Assembly (NCBI RefSeq): GCF_003862475.1
Contig: NZ_RRCO01000006.1
Coordinates: forward strand, 1-64,000
DNA from: Lachnoanaerobaculum gingivalis
Lineage (GTDB): Bacteria; Bacillota; Clostridia; Lachnospirales; Lachnospiraceae
DNA length: 64,000 nucleotides
Direction: 5' to 3'
A program made the translations under genes and the position numbers. Below the pieces are notes generated by a model. That model did not search any database. It saw nothing but the letters and a program-made list of their open reading frames with translations, and had not been told where the DNA came from. Positions 59,818 through 64,000 of the stretch are shown here, piece after piece. Numbering within the stretch: position 1 is the stretch's first letter; each line of letters starts with the position of its first letter.

Positions 59818-60126
59818 TTATGCCAACAAAGCCTTTACTTCATCCTTTGTTATAAGACCTACAGACTTGTTCACAACTTCACCGTTTTTGAATACCAAGA
59901 GTGTAGGTATTGACATAACATGGAATTTATTTACCAAATCAGGATTCTCATCCGCATTGATCTTAGCTACCGAGAAACCTTGTGCCTCCTCAGCCACTTC
60001 ATCAACTATAGGTGAAAGCATCTTACATGGACCGCACCATGGTGCCCAGATATCTACTAATACCGGCTCTTTTGCGTTTAAAACTTCTGCTTCAAAATTT
60101 TCACTTGTAATTATCTTTACTGCCAT
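59818..60126 (-). CDS. trxA: Thioredoxin
   Basis: A 102-residue protein with VLVDIWAPWCGPCKMLSPIV (active-site WCGPC) and the cis-Pro MSIPTLLVFKNGE. It passes electrons from TrxB to GPx and other targets. It is first in the operon (trxA-trxB-gpx-OhrR-Nudix), with GGAGAAAAAGTT before the ATG. Confidence 0.97.
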   Translation of the reverse strand: MAVKIITSENFEAEVLNAKEPVLVDIWAPWCGPCKMLSPIVDEVAEEAQGFSVAKINADENPDLVNKFHVMSIPTLLVFKNGEVVNKSVGLITKDEVKALLA

Positions 60127-60200
60127 AACTTTTTCTCCTCCAAATCTTAAATAGCTTATGATTATATTTTACACAATTTTATTTTATTGTCAAGCGTTTT

Positions 60201-61598
60201 TTATTTTTCTTTTCCTTCTGTCTCAAAATATTCCTTTGTCAGCTTAACAACCACATTTGAAAGCAGGAATAGTGCTATAAGATTAGGTATTGCCATAAGT
60301 CCGTTAAAAGTCTCCGATATATCCCATAAAAGCCCAAGATCCATTGTTGCGCCTACTATCGCCGTCAAAGAATACACCACCATAAAAGGCTTTATAACCT
60401 TTTCACTGAGTAAGAACTCTATGCATCTCGCACCGTAAAGTCCCCATCCTATAATTGTTGAGAAAGCAAATGAGCACATAGCTATTGCTGTAAATATTGA
60501 TACTCCGTTTCCATAGGTCTTTATAAATCCGCCTATAGTAAGTTCAGCACCTGCCGGTGAACCGAAAGGAATGCTGACTCCCGAGCAAAGTATTACCAAA
60601 GCTGTAAGTGTACATATAACTATGGTATCGGCAAACACTTCAAATATTCCGAAAAATCCCTGTTTTACCGGCTTGCCTGTATCTGCCGATGCATGTGCAA
60701 TAGGGCCTGTTCCAAGTCCCGCCTCATTTGAAAATATACCTCTGGACACTCCCTTTTTCATACTTATAAAGAAGCTTCCTATAATACCTCCGGTTACCGC
60801 TCTTGGATTGAATGCTCCATATATAATACTTCCAAAGACCTCAGGTACTCTGTTTATATTTAAAATAACAACTCCAAGTGCCAATATTACATATATAAGC
60901 GCCATGAAAGGTACAAGCTTTTCAGTCACCGATCCAATTCTTTTTATACCTCCAAGTAAAACCATTCCTACAAGTATCGTTACAATAATTCCTATGACCA
61001 AGTTTATCATCTCATGTCCACCCGGTTTTACTATTCCATATCCCTCGAGTGCTACATTTATAGCTGCCGTAATAGTATTTACTTGAGTGGCATTTCCTGT
61101 TCCGAATACCGTAAGTGTACCGAATGTCGCAAAAAGGTACGCCAAAAACAGCCATCTTTTTGAAAGACCGTTTTGAATATAATACATAGGTCCTCCTACA
61201 AGATCTCCATGCTTATTTGTTTTTCTGAAATATACGGCAAGAGTAACCTCTGCAAATTTGGTACACATTCCAAGTATTGCCGATATCCACATCCAGAATA
61301 CACTTCCCGGACCACCTATTGATATGGCACCTGCAACACCTGCAATATTTCCTGTTCCCACTGTGGCCGCAAGTGCCGTAGTAGCGGCTTGGAAAGGTGA
61401 AAGTGCACCGTCTGCTATATCTCTTTTCCTGAAGATTCTGCCTACAGTGGTCTTCATTATATATCCGAATTTTCTTATCTGTAAAAATCCTGTTCTGATA
61501 CTCAGATATATACCTACGCCCATAAGCGCTATCATTGCCGGCACACCCCATATGAACCCGCTTAAAGCCGCGTTCAACTTCGTAATAGTTTCAATCAT
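60201..61598 (-). CDS. Sodium:alanine symporter (AGCS family)
   Basis: A 465-residue protein with about eleven membrane helices. Family signatures: PFQAATTALAATVGTGNIAG VAGAI, GGPMYYIQNGL and GIFSNEAGLGTGPIAHASAD. It imports alanine or glycine with sodium. The start is at ATG behind GAGGGAAAT. It lies between tcdA and the trx operon, with short gaps. Transcription from tcdA could include it. Confidence 0.93.
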   Translation of the reverse strand: MIETITKLNAALSGFIWGVPAMIALMGVGIYLSIRTGFLQIRKFGYIMKTTVGRIFRKRDIADGALSPFQAATTALAATVGTGNIAGVAGAISIGGPGSVFWMWISAILGMCTKFAEVTLAVYFRKTNKHGDLVGGPMYYIQNGLSKRWLFLAYLFATFGTLTVFGTGNATQVNTITAAINVALEGYGIVKPGGHEMINLVIGIIVTILVGMVLLGGIKRIGSVTEKLVPFMALIYVILALGVVILNINRVPEVFGSIIYGAFNPRAVTGGIIGSFFISMKKGVSRGIFSNEAGLGTGPIAHASADTGKPVKQGFFGIFEVFADTIVICTLTALVILCSGVSIPFGSPAGAELTIGGFIKTYGNGVSIFTAIAMCSFAFSTIIGWGLYGARCIEFLLSEKVIKPFMVVYSLTAIVGATMDLGLLWDISETFNGLMAIPNLIALFLLSNVVVKLTKEYFETEGKEK

Positions 61599-61633
61599 AT
61601 TTCCCTCTCAATATATTATTTAATTTATAATAT

Positions 61634-62395
61634 TTATTCTGTAACATCCTTTATCAAATCCTTAATTACTTCTCCGGCTATTATCAGTCCTACCACAGAA
61701 GGGACAAAAGCAACGGAACCCGGAATCGATCTTCTGTCCGTACATTTTCTCTCAGTTCCCGGAGGACATACACAATGAGAACTGCAGCTTATACTTTCAT
61801 CTTCAAAAGGTACTATCGCCTCTTCTTTTGAATACACCACCTTAAGCTTCTTTATATTTCTTTTCTTAAGCTCACGCCTCATAACCTTTGCAAGCGGGCA
61901 CACACTTGTCTTATATATATCGCTCACAATAAAGCCTGTAGGGTCGAGCTTATTTCCGGCACCCATACTGCTTATTATCTTTACATTACTTTCATTTGCC
62001 TGCATTACAAGATTTATTTTTGCAGTCACTGTATCCACGGCGTCTATTACATAGTCATACTGTGAAAAGTCAAAGTCTTCGGCATTTTCAGGCAGGTAAA
62101 AGCACTGATGTGTAGTTACTTTGCATTTAGGGTTTATACTTAGTATCCTCTCTTTTGCAACATCAACTTTGTATTTTCCTATACTTTTTACATCCGCAAT
62201 TATCTGCCTGTTTATATTTGTAAGACACACCTTGTCGTCATCTATCAAATCGATAGCTCCTACGCCCGATCTGGCAAGTGCCTCGACACTGTAGCCTCCT
62301 ACACCGCCTACTCCAAATATCGCCACTCTTGAATTTTTTAATTTTTCCATAGCTTTTTTACCAAGTAAAAGCTGAGTTCTTGCAAACTGATCCAT
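61634..62395 (-). CDS. tcdA: tRNA threonylcarbamoyladenosine dehydratase (TcdA)
   Basis: A 253-residue E1-like (ThiF) enzyme. VAIFGVGGVGGYSVEALARS is the nucleotide site, LIDDDKVCLTNINRQI the adenylation Asp region, and DYVIDAVDTVTAKINLV follows. A late ISCSSHCVCPPGTERKC block has the conserved cysteines. It cyclises t6A37 to ct6A in tRNAs reading ANN codons. It is single, or linked to the AGCS gene 36 bases downstream. Confidence 0.92.
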   Translation of the reverse strand: MDQFARTQLLLGKKAMEKLKNSRVAIFGVGGVGGYSVEALARSGVGAIDLIDDDKVCLTNINRQIIADVKSIGKYKVDVAKERILSINPKCKVTTHQCFYLPENAEDFDFSQYDYVIDAVDTVTAKINLVMQANESNVKIISSMGAGNKLDPTGFIVSDIYKTSVCPLAKVMRRELKKRNIKKLKVVYSKEEAIVPFEDESISCSSHCVCPPGTERKCTDRRSIPGSVAFVPSVVGLIIAGEVIKDLIKDVTE

Positions 62396-62487
62396 ATATT
62401 ATTAGATAAATCTATCCTCTCGTTATTTTTTACTATCAAGCAAGTTTATATTTTAAAGCGGTAAATGTCAATAAATAATGAATATAA

Positions 62488-62517
62488 AAAAGCCGACATC
62501 TCTGTCGGCTTGTATTT
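62488..62517. terminator. Bidirectional terminator-type hairpin
   Basis: AAGCCGAC and GTCGGCTT form a stem with A and T runs on both sides, between tcdA and metQ. A second small hairpin (AGCCGA/TCGGCT) follows at about 62529-62545. The remaining intergenic bases show nothing else. Confidence 0.75.
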
Positions 62518-62708
62518 TTTGGGAGGAGAGCCGAATGTATCGGCTCGAGTATTATGAAAAAAATCTTTTATTTTTATAGACTCGCTATCTCTCGTCTATG
62601 TTTTGTATTATAGAAAACAAAAGTGGCTAAAGTTTGTTTTTTATGTAAAAGGTTTTTGAATTAGATATGAACAATATATGAACTCTTCCCACAAGCCTGT
62701 ACTCTTAT

Positions 62709-62757
62709 AAAAAAAGCCGCCGTATATTCCGACTTTTGAAATATACGACAGCTCTTA
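62709..62757 (-). terminator. Terminator of the met operon
   Basis: On the minus strand GCTGTCGTATATTTC and GAATATACGGCGGC pair and are followed by TTTTTTT, about 20 bases after the metQ stop. Confidence 0.85.
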
Positions 62758-62775
62758 TTTATTTCTTAGAGAAAA

Positions 62776-63675
62776 TTATTTCCATACAGGTAAATAAGCA
62801 CCCTTATATACATCTTCAATAACTTTCTTCACATCATCACTTTGGTATGCCTTTACAATCTTTTTGTAATTCTCATTGTCCTTGTCTTCACTTCTTGCAA
62901 CAATAACATTTACATACGGATTGTCTGTTCCTTCCTGTACCTTCTCAAGGAAGATAGAATCGTTCTCAGGATTTAAACCGTTGTCTACAGCATGTCCGCC
63001 GTTGATTACTGCGGCAGCTACATCAGGTAAAAGGCTTGGTGTATTTGCAGCCTCTACTTCTGTGAACTTGATATTCTTAGGATTCTCAGTAATATCGCTA
63101 AGTGTAGGTGTATATCCCGCATCAGGATTTACTTTGATAACTCCTGCGCTCTCAAGTACCTTTAAAGCTCTACCTCCGTTTGTAGCATCACTTGGGATTG
63201 CAATTGTATCGCCGTCCTTTAACTCTGAAAGATCTGCAATCTTCTTTGAATATACTCCAAGAGGTGCAACGATTGTATCACCGATAGCCTCAATCTTATA
63301 TCCGTTATCCTTTATATCATTTGCAAGATATGCCTTGTGCTGGAAAGCGTTTAAATCAATCTCTCCGTCATTTAAAGCTCTGTTCGGCAATGAATAGTCT
63401 GCAAACTTTACAAGCTCTACAGTGATACCTTCTTTTGCCATAGCATCTATTACCGGAGTCCACTGCTCATTGTTCTCACCTACAACACCGATTTTGATTG
63501 TTGTATCGCCCTCAGCCTTTTTGCTCTCTCCTGCTTTAGTGCTTTCTTTTGCCGCACTGCTTGCATCCGCTTTTGTGCTCTCCGCACTTGTATCCGCCTT
63601 CTGACTTGAACCACATGCAGTAAGTCCCAAAGTTAAAATAGCGCCTACTGCCAATAATTTACTTAATTTTCTCAT
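62776..63675 (-). CDS. metQ: Methionine ABC transporter binding lipoprotein MetQ
   Basis: A 299-residue NlpA/MetQ protein with lipobox LGLTACGSS (Cys 21) and a Ser/Ala/Lys-rich linker. Ligand-binding blocks: IKIGVVGENNEQWTPVIDAM, ALNDGEIDLNAFQHKAYLAN, GDTIAIPSDATNGGRALKVL and DVAAAVINGGHAVDNGLNP. It delivers methionine to MetI-MetN. It lies 75 bases after metI, as in the usual metN-metI-metQ order. Confidence 0.95.
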   Translation of the reverse strand: MRKLSKLLAVGAILTLGLTACGSSQKADTSAESTKADASSAAKESTKAGESKKAEGDTTIKIGVVGENNEQWTPVIDAMAKEGITVELVKFADYSLPNRALNDGEIDLNAFQHKAYLANDIKDNGYKIEAIGDTIVAPLGVYSKKIADLSELKDGDTIAIPSDATNGGRALKVLESAGVIKVNPDAGYTPTLSDITENPKNIKFTEVEAANTPSLLPDVAAAVINGGHAVDNGLNPENDSIFLEKVQEGTDNPYVNVIVARSEDKDNENYKKIVKAYQSDDVKKVIEDVYKGAYLPVWK

Positions 63676-63750
63676 AATAATAAACCTCCTTATGATTATA
63701 TATATTTTATCAGTGATCCGAATATAATCAAACCACTGTATAAAATCCTG

Positions 63751-64000
63751 TTAATGTGTGTTTTTCTTTATTGCTCTGTTTCCAACGCCCTGTATCAAGC
63801 TTACCATTACAAGTATAATGATTACCGTTACATATGTTACATCAGTCTGATTTCTTTGATGTCCGTATCTTATGGCAAAATCTCCCAGACCGCCACCGCC
63901 TATAGCTCCGGCCATCGCTGTAAGCCCCAAAAGTGATATAAATGTAATCTGTACACCTCTGATAATACCGGTCATACTTTCTCTTAAATACACTCTGAAA
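63751..64000 (-). CDS. metI: Methionine ABC permease MetI, C-terminal part
   Basis: The frame is open to the window edge, so this is the 3' end only (about 82 codons). GLTAMAGAIGGGGLGDFAIR YGHQRNQTD is the diagnostic MetI signature, followed by the last membrane helix VTVIIILVMVSLIQGVGNRA. The rest of metI, and presumably metN, lie beyond the right end of the window. Confidence 0.95.
   Translation of the reverse strand, partial: FRVYLRESMTGIIRGVQITFISLLGLTAMAGAIGGGGLGDFAIRYGHQRNQTDVTYVTVIIILVMVSLIQGVGNRAIKKNTH

Noticed and set aside
60571-61086. 171-codon frame opposite the AGCS gene
   Set aside because: It mirrors the membrane-protein codons of the symporter and has no ribosome site; the minus strand matches AGCS throughout.
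1-64000. CRISPR arrays, tRNA, rRNA or a replication origin
   Set aside because: No regularly spaced identical repeats, cloverleaf sequences, rRNA cores or DnaA-box clusters were noticed.

Overview
The right-hand two thirds of the window looks like the chromosome of a low-GC anaerobic Firmicute, most likely an oral Lachnospiraceae (Lachnoanaerobaculum-like; inferred from gene content). It carries class III ribonucleotide reductase without an adjacent aerobic enzyme, lipoprotein ABC transporter binding proteins, a choline-binding-repeat surface protein and strong AGGAGG ribosome sites. The left third is different. It is a roughly 22 kb island (about 0.5-22.9 kb) of broken Rhs-core 3' ends in visibly GC-richer DNA, alternating with AT-rich small genes of polymorphic-toxin immunity families, almost all on the minus strand. 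The island contains seven exact copies of AGGTCGTCTGAA, the DNA uptake sequence dialect reported for the Neisseria mucosa group. I noticed none in the rest of the window. The simplest reading is inter-phylum transfer of a Neisseria Rhs cassette array into an oral Firmicute.

Layout. 0-0.5 kb and 22.5-23.1 kb: remnants of an IS1634-family element and a dispersed hairpin repeat on both sides of the island. 0.5-22.5 kb: about twenty-two immunity-type genes (Sel1, ankyrin and HEAT repeats, SUKH, barstar, DUF2750, Imm22, DUF596-like, DUF4303-like and unrecognised ones), ten or so Rhs core fragments with decayed toxin tips, a duplicated 665-bp block and an IS1380 element. 23.1-25.5 kb: nrdD with a pair of NrdR boxes. 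25.6-26.5 kb: an FMN-dependent alpha-hydroxyacid oxidase-like gene. 26.6-28.7 kb: an intact IS1634-family element with a 118-bp target duplication. 28.8-33.8 kb: a dipeptide/nickel-type ABC operon. 33.9-35.0 kb: a DUF3290-DUF421 pair. 35.1-38.7 kb: an HD protein and a polar amino-acid ABC operon. 38.9-39.8 kb: a CAP/SCP surface protein. 39.9-46.1 kb: a glucuronide-type utilisation locus (GH2 enzyme, CUT1 ABC transporter, divergent AraC regulator). 46.1-50.1 kb: a graveyard of IS66, IS3 and IS256 elements. 50.2-56.9 kb: an accessory defence-like region. 57.2-60.1 kb: a thiol-redox operon (trxA-trxB-gpx-OhrR-like-Nudix). 60.2-64.0 kb: an AGCS symporter, tcdA, metQ and the end of metI.

The strongest candidate for an undescribed system is at 50.2-55.8 kb. 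A divergent soluble histidine-kinase-like protein is translationally coupled to a receiver-like protein that carries an RNxxAH HEPN ribonuclease motif. A PIN-like nuclease follows. Upstream lie four tiny genes with near-ideal ribosome sites, encoding 15-31 residue peptides; two are tandem paralogues and one is strongly cationic. A divergent hicB/hicA pair lies next to this, with a matching 19-bp palindrome in front of hicB and of a nearby 63-codon gene.
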